DNA of 64,000 nt from Dyadobacter endophyticus (GCF_014641595.1 NZ_BMIA01000001.1:186001-250000), one strand, 5' to 3'. Shown: positions 49,383 through 58,714, numbered from the stretch's first letter. Numbers and translations are program-made. The notes: generated by a model from the letters alone, not told the origin.

Positions 49383-52034
49383 TTATTCGCTTCGCAAACT
49401 TTTTACAGGATTTGTCAGGGCTGTCCGTACGGATTGGAAACTTACCGTCAGGAAAGCTACGGCAACAGCTAACAGTGCGGCTTCCAGGAATATGAACACG
49501 TCGATGCCGATCCTGTACGGATAGTTTTGTAACCATTTATCGATGGCATAATAGGCCAGCGGGAAAGCGAAAACTAAGGAACTCGAAACAAGTTTCAGAA
49601 AATCGGAAGTCAGTAACCGGGTAATACTGGCGACGGACGCTCCCATGACCTTACGGATACCTACCTCCTTACTGCGTCGCTGGGCGGAAAGCGTTGCCAG
49701 CCCGAAAAGGCCGATGCAGGAAATAAAAATCGTAAGAACCGTACCGAAGAGCATGATTTGCCTCCATTTAGCCTCGGATTCGTATCTTTTCACGTTCTCA
49801 TCGTCCATGAATTGATAGGTATACGGATTGAGCGGAAACAACCGGGTGTAGGTTTCGGCGATATGCCGGAGGCTGGAAGTCTCAGTTCCGGGTTTGATCT
49901 TGACAAAAAACCTTCCATATGGATTGCTTGGTCTCATTGCGAAGAGCTGAGGACCAATTTTCTCATTTAAATCGGTGTAGTGGTAGTCTTTCACAACGCC
50001 GATAACCTTACACTTGAAGTTTTCATATGAGAAATCCACAATTTGCCCGATCGGGTCTTTCCAACCGGCTTGCCTGACAAACGCCTCATTCACAAGTACT
50101 GAGCTGGTAGAGTCGGCCGGAAAAACAGTCGAGAAATTACGGCCTCTCACAACCGGTACCTGAATGGCCGGCAGGTACTCGGGATCGACAGTTTCGTAGG
50201 TAAAAGCTAGATCCGCGCCTCTGTTTACTTTCACTGACGTATTCCAGCGGCCGTTGTTTTTGGGTGCTACCGCGATGATACTGGGGTCTTTTTGAAGTTC
50301 CTGCCGGAGCAGTTGGGCTTGCTCCCTGGTTAGGTTGGGTTTTTCGACGCTGATCAAATGCTCATCGTTATAGCCCAAATCCTTGTTGATCAGATAATTG
50401 AACTGGGAGTTGATCGTGAGCGTGCCGATGATCAAGAAGGATGCAATGGTAAACTGAAGTACCACCAAGCTAGTGTGCAGATAGTTTTTCCCAGAAAGCT
50501 GCAAACGTTGGTAAAGGGTTTTGACAGGATCATAACCAGACAACACAATGGCCGGATAGAACCCGGCCAGTAAGCCCGTGGTCAGGAAAAGAGCGAGATA
50601 GCCTAGCACCAGGTTGATGTCAAAAAGGTATGAGAGGGCAAGGGCCTTATCGGCAAGATGGTTAAAGGTAGGTAACACCAACTGTACCAGCACAAGCGCA
50701 AAAATGAATGAAACTATACAAAGCAGAAAAGATTCGCCCAAAAACTGGATGACCAGTTGCATACGCCCGCTACCGACCACTTTGCGGATACCGATTTCCT
50801 TCGCACGTCTCAACGAACGGGCGACGGTCAGGTTTACGAAATTGATGCAGGCAATTGCGAGTATAAAAAGGGCAATACCGGTCAGAATATATGACCATTG
50901 TGGATTGCTGTGCCTCACCAACCCGTTGTCGGAGGGTAACTCGGCGCTCAGGTGCATATCCGTAAAGGGTTGAAGGCTGTATTCCTTCTTATCCTTCATT
51001 CCATATTTTTGAGCCACTTCCTTAATAGCTTCTTTCGCGTCTGCATTGTAAACCAGGTTCATCTTCCGCTCAACCTGAGCCAGATTCGCTTCGGGATTGA
51101 GCAGGACGAAAGTGTTCATGAAAGTATTGAACCAGTTGGTAGCGCGGTATATTTCACTCTGACCGATGATCATCGGAATGAGGATATCGAATCTAATCGA
51201 AGAATTTTGGGGGGATTTTTTTGCAACGCCCGTGACGGTATATGGTTCAAAGCGTGCATCTTTATCAAAGCTATCCTTCATCAAAATCGTCCTTCCGAGC
51301 ACGTCTTTGCTGCCGAAGTGCTTCTCAGCCATATCCTCGGATAATACCACCGAACGAGGCTCTTTCAATGCCGTTTTCGGATTCCCGCTCAGCAAGGGAA
51401 AGGAGAATACCGAAAAGAATGAAGAGTCCACTCGAAAAATTTCCTCACTCTTGATTTCCTCACCTTTTTTAATATCGTTACGGTGTCCATGGTAACGCAC
51501 GAATGCCTTGATTTCCGGTACGCCCGCAGCAAATTTCGGACCTGCCACATAGCCCGTGTTCCCCGTTGCGCCTACCTGCTTCCCTGCTGGATTGATGTAT
51601 TTGTTGGTGATGCGGTAGATGTTTGGACTGTTGGCATGAAACTGGTCAAAACTGACCTCGTCTTTGGCGTAAAGCAAAATCAGCATGGCGGCGGCAAGAC
51701 CGATGCTCAGGCCAACCACGTTGATCAACGAATAGACCTTGTTGTAGGCAAGGGTTCGTCGGGCCATAGTGAAGTAGTTGCGGATCATATCATGGCTGAG
51801 TATAAAAGTGGATGGATAGCGTTTTTTTGGTCTTTTGATATACCTCCATTTTAGAAAACCCAAAGCCTCGCGCCAATAGCGCATCCGCGCTTTTCGCTCG
51901 CCGGATTCTCCAACCTGGTAATCAAACTCTTCATGCAGGTCGCCCAGGATCGATTCCAGCAAATGTGGAGCGCAAACCAGGCTCAGTAGCTTGTCGGCCC
52001 AGATGGGAGGCTGCGGGGGCAGTTTTGATTTCAT
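49383..52034 (-). CDS. MacB/FtsX-type ABC transporter permease
   Basis: 883 residues from the ATG at 52034, which overlaps the stop of the PadR gene by four bases (ATGA). The N-terminal about 90 residues (PPIWADKLLSLVCAPHLLES, ILGDLHEEFDYQV) form the prefix domain seen in PadR-linked permeases. Then come a first membrane helix (about 112-135), a MacB-type periplasmic core, an FtsX domain with three helices in the middle (ILTGIALFILAIACINFVNL onward), a second periplasmic part, and a final FtsX domain with RSKEVGIRKVMGAS. No ATPase gene is adjacent. It may export or sense an envelope stress compound. Confidence 0.9.
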   Translation of the reverse strand: MKSKLPPQPPIWADKLLSLVCAPHLLESILGDLHEEFDYQVGESGERKARMRYWREALGFLKWRYIKRPKKRYPSTFILSHDMIRNYFTMARRTLAYNKVYSLINVVGLSIGLAAAMLILLYAKDEVSFDQFHANSPNIYRITNKYINPAGKQVGATGNTGYVAGPKFAAGVPEIKAFVRYHGHRNDIKKGEEIKSEEIFRVDSSFFSVFSFPLLSGNPKTALKEPRSVVLSEDMAEKHFGSKDVLGRTILMKDSFDKDARFEPYTVTGVAKKSPQNSSIRFDILIPMIIGQSEIYRATNWFNTFMNTFVLLNPEANLAQVERKMNLVYNADAKEAIKEVAQKYGMKDKKEYSLQPFTDMHLSAELPSDNGLVRHSNPQWSYILTGIALFILAIACINFVNLTVARSLRRAKEIGIRKVVGSGRMQLVIQFLGESFLLCIVSFIFALVLVQLVLPTFNHLADKALALSYLFDINLVLGYLALFLTTGLLAGFYPAIVLSGYDPVKTLYQRLQLSGKNYLHTSLVVLQFTIASFLIIGTLTINSQFNYLINKDLGYNDEHLISVEKPNLTREQAQLLRQELQKDPSIIAVAPKNNGRWNTSVKVNRGADLAFTYETVDPEYLPAIQVPVVRGRNFSTVFPADSTSSVLVNEAFVRQAGWKDPIGQIVDFSYENFKCKVIGVVKDYHYTDLNEKIGPQLFAMRPSNPYGRFFVKIKPGTETSSLRHIAETYTRLFPLNPYTYQFMDDENVKRYESEAKWRQIMLFGTVLTIFISCIGLFGLATLSAQRRSKEVGIRKVMGASVASITRLLTSDFLKLVSSSLVFAFPLAYYAIDKWLQNYPYRIGIDVFIFLEAALLAVAVAFLTVSFQSVRTALTNPVKSLRSE

Positions 52035-52387
52035 AAGTCGATAGCCAATGTAAATGGTTTTACAATACGGGACCAAAGATTTTCACGGACTTCGCGCACT
52101 TGCGTAAGCGTGTGCTCACCGTAGGCCGTGAGTATATATAATCGCTTGCGCCGCCCGCCACGTTCGGGAGTGGGCTCGCTCATATTGGACCTGATCATCC
52201 CTTTTTCCTCCAAACGCTGTAAGGCCGAATGGATCTGGTTCAGCCTTACTGGGCGTCCAGTATTTTCCGCAATCTCGTGCATGAGCAGCACACCGTATGC
52301 ACGGCCGTCGAGCGCCGCAGTAGAAAGCAACACAATTTCTTCGAACTCTCCCAGATAGGCTCTGTTCATGTTGTCAATTAGTTTCAT
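52031..52387 (-). CDS. PadR-family transcription regulator
   Basis: 118 residues, a winged helix (EEIVLLSTAALDGRAYGVLL, LNQIHSALQRLEEKGMIRSN) with the short C-terminal helix of subfamily 2 PadR proteins. It is translationally coupled to the permease (ATGA overlap), so it most likely controls that operon. A perfect inverted repeat lies about 100 bases upstream at 52486-52504. Confidence 0.9.
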   Translation of the reverse strand: MKLIDNMNRAYLGEFEEIVLLSTAALDGRAYGVLLMHEIAENTGRPVRLNQIHSALQRLEEKGMIRSNMSEPTPERGGRRKRLYILTAYGEHTLTQVREVRENLWSRIVKPFTLAIDL

Positions 52388-52485
52388 ATTTGCTGATAAA
52401 ATAGCTTGCCAAATAGCATAAATAAGAGTAAAGAACTCGTATTCAACATGTTAAAAGTCATAATGACTGACGGGGATGTTCATTT

Positions 52486-52504
52486 TCGGACAGTCGATGT
52501 CCGA
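52486..52504. promoter_or_regulatory. Perfect inverted repeat upstream of PadR-permease operon
   Basis: TCGGACA-N5-TGTCCGA, symmetrical over 19 bases. It is 99 bases upstream of the PadR start. The distance is larger than usual for a repressor at the promoter and fits an upstream activator (enhancer) site. No clear sigma-54 -24/-12 pair was found between it and the gene. Confidence 0.55.
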
Positions 52505-52590
52505 CTCTGTTGTGTTGGTAAAAAATAATGAGGTTAGCAAAACGGTGTAGTTCATTGAATTTTGTGCTTCAATCCGATGTCCTTAACGAA

Positions 52591-52905
52591 TCAAGTAGAA
52601 TGAGGTCCGAGTGAGGCTGCCTCGCAGAGCCAGATTTCCCGTCTGACAGTTTTCAAATAACGCATTTCTGATATCTCATCCAGGTAGATATCGAAGTCCG
52701 GAAACCGGGCCTTGTCGGGGTTCAAGCCGCAGACGCGAAAGCATAAAGTTTCTGGATCATAGCCGCGTATCTCGCAAACCGTGAGGCTGCGGCCGCGTCG
52801 GATGATGCAATGCGGAAACTTTTTGTCTGCGAAGTCGATGGTCCAATGACAGCCGGGTTTTTCTTTTGCGTGTGATTTGTTGGAAATCCAACAAGTTCGA
52901 TTCAA
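52591..52905 (-). CDS. Hypothetical protein
   Basis: 104 residues, no recognised domain, with WTIDFADKKFPHCIIRRGRS and FDIYLDEISEMRYLKTVRRE. The composition is protein-like, and the frame is the only long one here. No signal peptide is seen. The first ATG is at 52905; other starts within the first 20 residues are possible. Confidence 0.4.
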   Translation of the reverse strand: MNRTCWISNKSHAKEKPGCHWTIDFADKKFPHCIIRRGRSLTVCEIRGYDPETLCFRVCGLNPDKARFPDFDIYLDEISEMRYLKTVRREIWLCEAASLGPHST

Positions 52906-53209
52906 ATAAAAATCCGGTTAAGGCTTATCCCGCTGACCAACAAGCTCCCGGTAAACACTTAGCCCAACAACTGCAAATTTCGCCTCGGACTTTAAAGTAT
53001 CAGCGACGTTCTTTGGGCCACCTAAATTCAACTCACAGTTGTTATATCGAGCTGTTTCGCTATCAATATTGTAGAACTTTTTCTATCATGCAGCAGTTTT
53101 CGGACGGCCACTGTTTTTCGTGAGGAGTGCCTTCATCAAAACGTCATCGAATGTGACCTTAGGGTTCCAGGCGACATCAATAGGTCTACCGTTGATATTA
53201 GCAATACAA
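52906..53209. other. Intergenic stretch with a small minus-strand frame
   Basis: A 46-codon minus-strand frame (53226-53086) starts MGIVRICIANINGRPIDVAW and ends KNSGRPKTAA. It looks protein-like and overlaps the first 17 bases of the sensor kinase gene, but it matches no family I can name and may be a remnant. A plus-strand frame at 52866-53123 is less likely. Confidence 0.3.
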
Positions 53210-55546
53210 ATGCGCACAATACCCATCCCGTTAGCACAATTATTTTTTTGCATTTTCTTTAGCCTAAATTTCGCGCTGGGTCAGCAGATCGAACAAACGT
53301 CCTTGCCCGGCTATGAGGTTAAGCATTTCACAGACGAGAACGGATTGCCTCAAAATAGCGTTCGATCGATCATTAGCGACTCACGCGGGTACATTTGGCT
53401 TGCTACTGAAAGGGGGTTGGCCCGATTTGATGGAAACCGTTTTTTGAACTACGACAACCTGGGGAACTCATTTGCAGCCCGGAGCATTTACGGCTTCAAC
53501 CTTGACCCGCAAAGTCGTAAAGGAAGTGTGTTGGCAATGACCAGCAACCAAGTTTGGGTCCGCATCGTTGATGGCAAAGCGGCGATCGACTCTACCCTAA
53601 GAGGGTATCCCTTGCGCAGGTCTGCAAATGTGTCAAAAGCTCGTGATCTGCATTTGATTGAGTCCCTACCTGATCTCAACGAGGCCGCCGTAACACATTA
53701 TCGTCACGGCATTGCCGCCGTATATCCCCTACCAGCCGGAAGGCACTTCGTGTACGATGAACAAAACATTTGCTACTATGTAAATAACAAGGTGGCACAG
53801 CTCCTCCCATTTCCCGGAAGGAGTTTTTTTCGCTTTTTCCGTCTGGGTGAAAATCTTTATTATCTGGACGAGAAGCTGAAACCGACGCGTTTTGCTGGAA
53901 CGGGTGATAATAACGGACCGGAAGAAACAATACTTACTGGTCCCCTTTTAGCCGATGCAAATTATAATTTGACAGGACAATACCAGATTTTTTGGAACAA
54001 CTGTTCCAATCAGACTTTCATATCTACCGGCTCGCGCCTATACGAACTGCGGCCTTCGAAGGATGGCTCGCTGGTTAGCACTTTGATTCTGGAAGGATTC
54101 GATTTTCGCGGCAAGGATATTAAAACCGTATTTCTGCAGAGCGAAACAGGCAGGTTATTTTTCGGGAGCCAGCTCAATGGCCTATATATCCTATCTAAGA
54201 AGCCGTTTCGGACCTTAGTGGACCCATCTGCTCAATCAAATAATGTTTATTATGGTCAGGCATTGATCGAACACAACAAGATTGCAACCCTTACAGGGAC
54301 GGCTTTCTCACTGGATAGCAGAAGTCTCGGGGCTATTACACCTCTGACATTAATTAAAAAACATGTCCAATGGGACCAATACTCTATTATTAGAGACCGC
54401 GCTGGCACAATATGGAGCAAGCGAAGAGAAACTTTATTCAGGTTCAATGGCGATGGTAAACGGATCCTGTCAAGCTGGAAAGTACCCGACGAGATAAAGC
54501 AGCTTTACCAAAGCCCGAACGGCGGGATCTGGATCGGCACTAACTCGCTTGGTCTGTATTATCTTGATCCCGACAAGATCGGTGCACAACCACATTTTTT
54601 TGCAGGCCGACAATTGTCCAACATCTCATGGATGCAACAGCAGGGAAACGAAATAATGTGGATCGGAACAGGGAAAGGACTTTACAAAATCCATTTACCT
54701 TCCAAGAAATTGTCTCAGATCAAGGGATTTTTCGACATGTACATACGGAGCCTATACATTCCTGACAACCATGACGAAATCTGGGTTACCACTTACTCTA
54801 ACGGGGTGTTTCTTTTAAAAAATGGCAAGCTGACGCGATTCCCTCTGGATAAAGAACAATATCTTTCCAGCGCCCATTGTATTATTGAAGATAGCAGCGG
54901 CTACTTTTGGATAACGACCAATAAAGGTCTGTTTCAAAGCAGGAGAACGGACCTTTTATCCTATGCAACAAAGCCCTTTGATCTGTATTATCACTATTAT
55001 TCCAAGATCGCTGGTTTTAACACAAATGAATTCAATGGCGGGTGTCAGCCATGTGGATTGAAAGCATATGGAGGTCTCATATCGTTCCCTTCCATCAATG
55101 GATTGGTCTGGTTCATTCCGGAACGAGTGAGGCCAGAGCTTCCAAACGGACAGATGTTCATCGACAATCCGGACATACATGATAGTTCATTTGTGATTAA
55201 CAGCGGAAAAATATTAGTCAAGTCTGGGGTACCGCAGATCATCCTAAAAGTAAGTACGCCATATTTTGGTGAGCCTTATAATCTAAGGATCTCATACCGG
55301 ATTTTTAAAGGCGACGAACCATTGTTCGAATGGCAGCCATTACAGGAAAACAGAAGTATCTCAGTCCCTTTTTCCGGTGGTGGAAAATACAAACTCGTTG
55401 TTCGGAAGCTTGGCGGTTTTGGTGTCAGAAATTATTACACCATGCACCTGGATATCTCTGTTAGCCAGCGGTATTATGAAACATGGTTGTTCAAAGCGTT
55501 CGTTGTGACGTTGGTTCTTTTGCTGTTTTACGTCATTATGAAATAG
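53210..55546 (+). CDS. Sensor part of a propeller-type histidine kinase, ended by an in-frame TAG
   Basis: 778 residues from the ATG at 53210, which begins a signal peptide (IPLAQLFFCIFFSLNFALGQ); the frame is open back to 53120. Propeller blades of the two-component-regulator type (VKHFTDENGLPQNSVRSIIS, GYIWLATERGLARFDGN, GGIWIGTNSLGLYYL) are followed by a Y_Y_Y-type beta-sandwich (LRISYRIFKGDEPLFEWQPL) and a membrane helix (AFVVTLVLLLFYVIM). The frame then meets TAG (55544-55546) and continues open in the same frame (RLKLVKRQNVALEM) into the kinase at 55586-56335. One base change (for example CAG to TAG) has split a 1041-residue sensor kinase. The sensor alone would lack kinase activity. 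Confidence 0.85.
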   Translation: MRTIPIPLAQLFFCIFFSLNFALGQQIEQTSLPGYEVKHFTDENGLPQNSVRSIISDSRGYIWLATERGLARFDGNRFLNYDNLGNSFAARSIYGFNLDPQSRKGSVLAMTSNQVWVRIVDGKAAIDSTLRGYPLRRSANVSKARDLHLIESLPDLNEAAVTHYRHGIAAVYPLPAGRHFVYDEQNICYYVNNKVAQLLPFPGRSFFRFFRLGENLYYLDEKLKPTRFAGTGDNNGPEETILTGPLLADANYNLTGQYQIFWNNCSNQTFISTGSRLYELRPSKDGSLVSTLILEGFDFRGKDIKTVFLQSETGRLFFGSQLNGLYILSKKPFRTLVDPSAQSNNVYYGQALIEHNKIATLTGTAFSLDSRSLGAITPLTLIKKHVQWDQYSIIRDRAGTIWSKRRETLFRFNGDGKRILSSWKVPDEIKQLYQSPNGGIWIGTNSLGLYYLDPDKIGAQPHFFAGRQLSNISWMQQQGNEIMWIGTGKGLYKIHLPSKKLSQIKGFFDMYIRSLYIPDNHDEIWVTTYSNGVFLLKNGKLTRFPLDKEQYLSSAHCIIEDSSGYFWITTNKGLFQSRRTDLLSYATKPFDLYYHYYSKIAGFNTNEFNGGCQPCGLKAYGGLISFPSINGLVWFIPERVRPELPNGQMFIDNPDIHDSSFVINSGKILVKSGVPQIILKVSTPYFGEPYNLRISYRIFKGDEPLFEWQPLQENRSISVPFSGGGKYKLVVRKLGGFGVRNYYTMHLDISVSQRYYETWLFKAFVVTLVLLLFYVIMK

Positions 55547-55585
55547 CGCCTCAAACTCGTAAAACGGCAGAACGTTGCTTTGGAA

Positions 55586-56335
55586 ATGAAAATTAGAGAA
55601 AGGACGGAGCATTTGGAAAAAACACTCAGCATCCTGAGTGATTCGGAAAAACAACTCGAACAACAAGTCAAGCTGCACATTCATGTGATCGCCTCTATTT
55701 CGCACGACATTCGCGCTCCTGTCAGGCACACATCCTACGTGCTGGAATATGGTCAGAGATTAATCGAAGAGAAGAAGTATGACAGCGCCGTAACACTTCT
55801 TAAACAGATAAGACAGGCCGTCGACAATATGTATAATATGATTGACAATCTGGTTACTTTCGTTAAGCCTGAGGTACGAGGCGTAACTAATGCCGTGACA
55901 CAGGTGAACCTCGGCGAGCTGATCAACAACAAGATTTTGTTATTTGAACATATCGCTGCAGCAAACAATGCCAATATCAAGTACGAAATCGCTGGTGGCG
56001 AAACCATTCTTACCGATCCAAAGCTGCTGGGCATCATCATTCATAACCTGATCGATAATGCCATCAAGATTAGGTATGGTAATACGCTGCAAATTTATAT
56101 AAGGCGCACGCCTTCCGACCTACATCTTATTTTTGAAGATAATGGCCCAGGCCTGCCTGCTGAACTTATCAGATGGCTCAATTCTTCTAATTCTGAGGAA
56201 GATTCCTTTCTGCCAGCCGGTTATGAAGGTCTGGGTTTACTGCTGCTGAAACAAATTTCCAAAATATTACATGTGGATTTGGACGTTACAAATCGGCCAG
56301 GAGCAACTATCCAGTTGATATTCAGGGGACAATAG
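55586..56335 (+). CDS. Histidine kinase domains of the same split sensor
   Basis: About 249 residues from the ATG at 55586. A coiled-coil linker (RERTEHLEKTLSILSDSEKQ) is followed by the phospho-acceptor helix with H-box IASISHDIRAPVRHT (His about 40), the N-box IIHNLIDNAIKIRY, and ATP-lid motifs FEDNGPGLP and AGYEGLGLLLL. In an uninterrupted gene this part would directly follow the membrane helix ending at 55546; the 11 codons between are in frame. Translated separately it would be a cytoplasmic, probably unregulated kinase. It may be made by re-initiation or not at all. Confidence 0.8.
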   Translation: MKIRERTEHLEKTLSILSDSEKQLEQQVKLHIHVIASISHDIRAPVRHTSYVLEYGQRLIEEKKYDSAVTLLKQIRQAVDNMYNMIDNLVTFVKPEVRGVTNAVTQVNLGELINNKILLFEHIAAANNANIKYEIAGGETILTDPKLLGIIIHNLIDNAIKIRYGNTLQIYIRRTPSDLHLIFEDNGPGLPAELIRWLNSSNSEEDSFLPAGYEGLGLLLLKQISKILHVDLDVTNRPGATIQLIFRGQ

Positions 56336-57029
56336 CTTATAAGGCCTAGTTCAGGGGTGGTCAGCGGTATTTTCCTCCGGATGCGAGAATTTTTTAGCCA
56401 GATATACGATGGAAAAATATTAGAAGAAGCATCTGGCCTCACATAGGGAACGTTTCAGTCTCTGTTGGGAAATTAGATGCTCGAAACGTGAAAAAGGCCA
56501 TCTATGATCCGGGAAGTGAGAAAATTACGATCTGGGGAAGCCAAGAACCCATATCAAAATACCGGACAGTAGCATTTGGACCTACTGAGGATAGGGGTGT
56601 ATGTGCTCGGATCCAGAACGGTCAGAGTATTTTGAGGCAAATTAAGACCTGCCTGTCAGACGCCAATACCTTATCCAAAAAATCATTGCGGTTTATAAGT
56701 GCCTTTAAAAAGAGCAGCCAGCTTCCTAAAATTATCCAGCAAAAAGTTCGGCTTTTGTGCCGTAGGGCGCACAACGCAAAAAAGAGCGATCAGTTTTTAC
56801 AAATTGGCCGCTCTTTTTTGCGTTTAAGTTGGTTGGTAATCAGCTTATTATAAACCTTGTATTGTTTTTTTATTGGTTCGAACGAATCTCCTGCTACTGA
56901 ACATTGCTTTGGTTAAGATATTGATTTTGAGATTGTCATTGGTTCGGATGCGGGCGAAACGCGAAGAATTACAGGAAGGTAGTTCCTGCCATAATGATAA
57001 TACCGACAATGTGGATTACCAAAGCCGCA
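56336..57029. other. Gene-poor stretch with a strong terminator
   Basis: An open frame from GTG at 56488 to 56853 has no recognised domain and runs through the perfect terminator hairpin, so it is not called. Nothing else is supported. Confidence 0.35.
56773..56824. terminator. Bidirectional rho-independent terminator
   Basis: AACGCAAAAAAGAGCG (56773-56788) and its exact complement (56809-56824) form a perfect 16-base stem around a 20-base loop. Runs of A and T in the arms give a U-tract in both directions. The gene it serves on the plus strand is not obvious; the kinase ends about 440 bases upstream. Confidence 0.8.
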
Positions 57030-57440
57030 TTATAGACTGTCGGGTTCATGATCTGTCTGCTTTAACAAATTTTTTTGTGCTTTTTCCTTGCCTGACACGT
57101 ACCTGATGCAGATAAAAACCAGTGCAAGATCCAGACAGACGAAGATGATCTTACTCGCCGGATCACCGCTGCATATATGTGCTGTGAGTGCAGAGACCAT
57201 CGTAATTATGAACCCGGCATAAACCCATTCTCTCATTCGCAAAGTACTGAATGGCATGATCAGCACAAGTGCGCCGGCGACTTTGGCAATGACCAGTTCA
57301 ATTCTGAAATAATCCGGAAAGCCCAGCTTTCGCAGATCGCTGGCATGCGTGTAAGAGTAGTAGGCGCTGAACAAAATGAAGAAAATAATGAAACCCTTAG
57401 CGACCCAATAGAGCCGCACTTTGTTGATTGAAGCTTCCAT
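57030..57440 (-). CDS. DoxX-like membrane protein
   Basis: 136 residues from the ATG at 57440; the frame is open to 57473. Four membrane helices (about 13-32, 48-70, 75-95 and 105-122: WVAKGFIIFFILFSAYYSYT, IVIAKVAGALVLIMPF-like, WVYAGFIITMVSALTAHI, IIFVCLDLALVFICI) in the DoxX-like pattern. The family is linked to redox or sulfur metabolism, but this member is unassigned. It is divergent from a MarR regulator. Confidence 0.8.
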   Translation of the reverse strand: MEASINKVRLYWVAKGFIIFFILFSAYYSYTHASDLRKLGFPDYFRIELVIAKVAGALVLIMPFSTLRMREWVYAGFIITMVSALTAHICSGDPASKIIFVCLDLALVFICIRYVSGKEKAQKNLLKQTDHEPDSL

Positions 57441-57470
57441 GTGTTTGTTTCGTTTACGTAATAAATTTAA

Positions 57471-57478
57471 CAAAAATA
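57471..57478 (-). promoter_or_regulatory. -7 promoter box for the DoxX-like gene
   Basis: On the minus strand the bases read TATTTTTG, a full match to TAnnTTTG, about 30 bases before the ATG at 57440. Confidence 0.45.
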
Positions 57479-57521
57479 ATACGAAAACGAATTAAAAAAA
57501 ATAATATCGGAATTATTTATT

Positions 57522-57529
57522 TAAATTTG
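57522..57529 (+). promoter_or_regulatory. -7 promoter box for the MarR gene
   Basis: TAAATTTG matches TAnnTTTG exactly and lies 23 bases before the MarR ATG. The two divergent boxes are about 44 bases apart, so one bound MarR dimer could cover both promoters. Confidence 0.5.
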
Positions 57530-57552
57530 CTACGATAACGAAGTAAATTAGA

Positions 57553-58185
57553 ATGAACAAGACGGTCGAGCTCGTAAATCATTGGGCAGAATTTGAAAAG
57601 AAACATCCCGAAGGGACCATTGATGACTTTTGTCGTTATCATCTGGCTCATCAACAGCACCGGGTGGCCGACGGACCACTGGTTGGTGGCGTTGTTCCGT
57701 CTTTTAATGACGGGCTTTTGATGAAAATTATTGGCCGGATAAGCAAGCTCAATATGGCATATGCCAACATAGCTTTGAGGGATACGGGCCTTAACCAAAT
57801 CGAGGAGTTCGGAATACTCATGACGATCCGCAAGCAGGGAAACCCCAGAAAAACTGACGTGATCAATGCGAACCTCTTTGAGCTGTCGAGCGGCACGGAC
57901 ATGCTCAACCGAATGAAAAAGCGCGGCCTGATCAAAGAGTATGGCGACCAGGAGGATAAGCGCTCAAAACGGATTGAATTAACAACGCTGGGGGAGCAAG
58001 TTGCTACGGAGTGCTCGGGTCGAATTGGCAAGAATGCAAAAATGCTCATGGCTCAGCTTCATGAAGAGGATAAAGCACTCTGCATCCAGATTCTCAAAGA
58101 TGTCGAGATAAAGCTGTCGGCTTCCTGGCAGAAACATAGAGGTAAGGAGTTCAGCGACATATATGATGAGCTAATGGTAGGGTAG
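57553..58185 (+). CDS. MarR-family transcription regulator
   Basis: 210 residues, longer than the usual 140-160 because of an N-terminal extension (about 1-50). Winged helix at about 75-150 (LNQIEEFGILMTIRKQGNPR, NRMKKRGLIKEYGDQEDKRS, the wing). It is likely to repress the divergent DoxX-like gene and itself. The ligand is not known. Confidence 0.87.
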   Translation: MNKTVELVNHWAEFEKKHPEGTIDDFCRYHLAHQQHRVADGPLVGGVVPSFNDGLLMKIIGRISKLNMAYANIALRDTGLNQIEEFGILMTIRKQGNPRKTDVINANLFELSSGTDMLNRMKKRGLIKEYGDQEDKRSKRIELTTLGEQVATECSGRIGKNAKMLMAQLHEEDKALCIQILKDVEIKLSASWQKHRGKEFSDIYDELMVG

Positions 58186-58271
58186 CTCATTTCACCATGC
58201 AACGAATAGCCCCACTGAAACTGTTTGGAGATAAGTGACCTGGTTCCGTGACACTATCTCAAAAACTGTGT

Positions 58272-58589
58272 TCAACTCAAAGTCTTCTCCAAATCTTTCA
58301 ATTTCTCGGGATCCACAATGGTGTTGATGCGGCTTATCTTGCCATCATCCAACAATTCAAACACCTGACAGCTTATCAATCGCTGGCCCGAATAGAATAG
58401 CACTGCGGATTGATGATTGACCTCTGCCGAGACGACGAAAAAATTGGTTTGATATTTATCGTAAATGTATAGTAACAGATCGGACACCGGCTGTATACCA
58501 CTTAATGTTTTGGCTACTACGTTAAGATTGGGGCCACCATCCGCAAAAAACGCTATCTCATTTGCTAAAAGACTTTCCAGTTTTTCCAT
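58272..58589 (-). CDS. NTF2-like (SnoaL/SigJ C-terminal type) protein
   Basis: 105 residues. LESLLANEIAFFADGGPNLN, then AVLFYSGQRLISCQVFELLD and ISRINTIVDPEKLKDLE, match the C-terminal SnoaL-like domain of SigJ-type ECF sigma factors. The sigma domains are missing upstream, so it is either a stand-alone NTF2-like protein or the tail of a deleted sigma factor. Starts with MEKLESLL. Confidence 0.55.
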   Translation of the reverse strand: MEKLESLLANEIAFFADGGPNLNVVAKTLSGIQPVSDLLLYIYDKYQTNFFVVSAEVNHQSAVLFYSGQRLISCQVFELLDDGKISRINTIVDPEKLKDLEKTLS

Positions 58590-58676
58590 ATAACAGAATC
58601 AACGACTATGTTTTAAGGTTTTATTTTTGGCTGAGACCTTTAGTGGAAATACAGCGTTGCGCTATTTAAAGCAAGG

Positions 58677-58714
58677 AAAAGGGCAAATCGATGAATTTCG
58701 ATTTGTCCCTTTTT
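58677..58714. terminator. Bidirectional terminator hairpin
   Basis: CAAATCGA (58684-58691) pairs with TCGATTTG (58698-58705), extended by GGG/CCC and A/T runs with one bulged T. U-tracts of four to five follow in both directions. It is placed just downstream of the minus-strand gene remnants at 58744-59099, so it was probably their terminator. Confidence 0.7.

Noticed and set aside
52388..52440. Sigma-54 promoter (TTGGCA...) before the PadR gene
   Set aside because: The -12 element does not show the required GC at the right distance.
56488..56853. Open frame of 121 codons from a GTG
   Set aside because: It runs through a perfect terminator hairpin and has no known domain.
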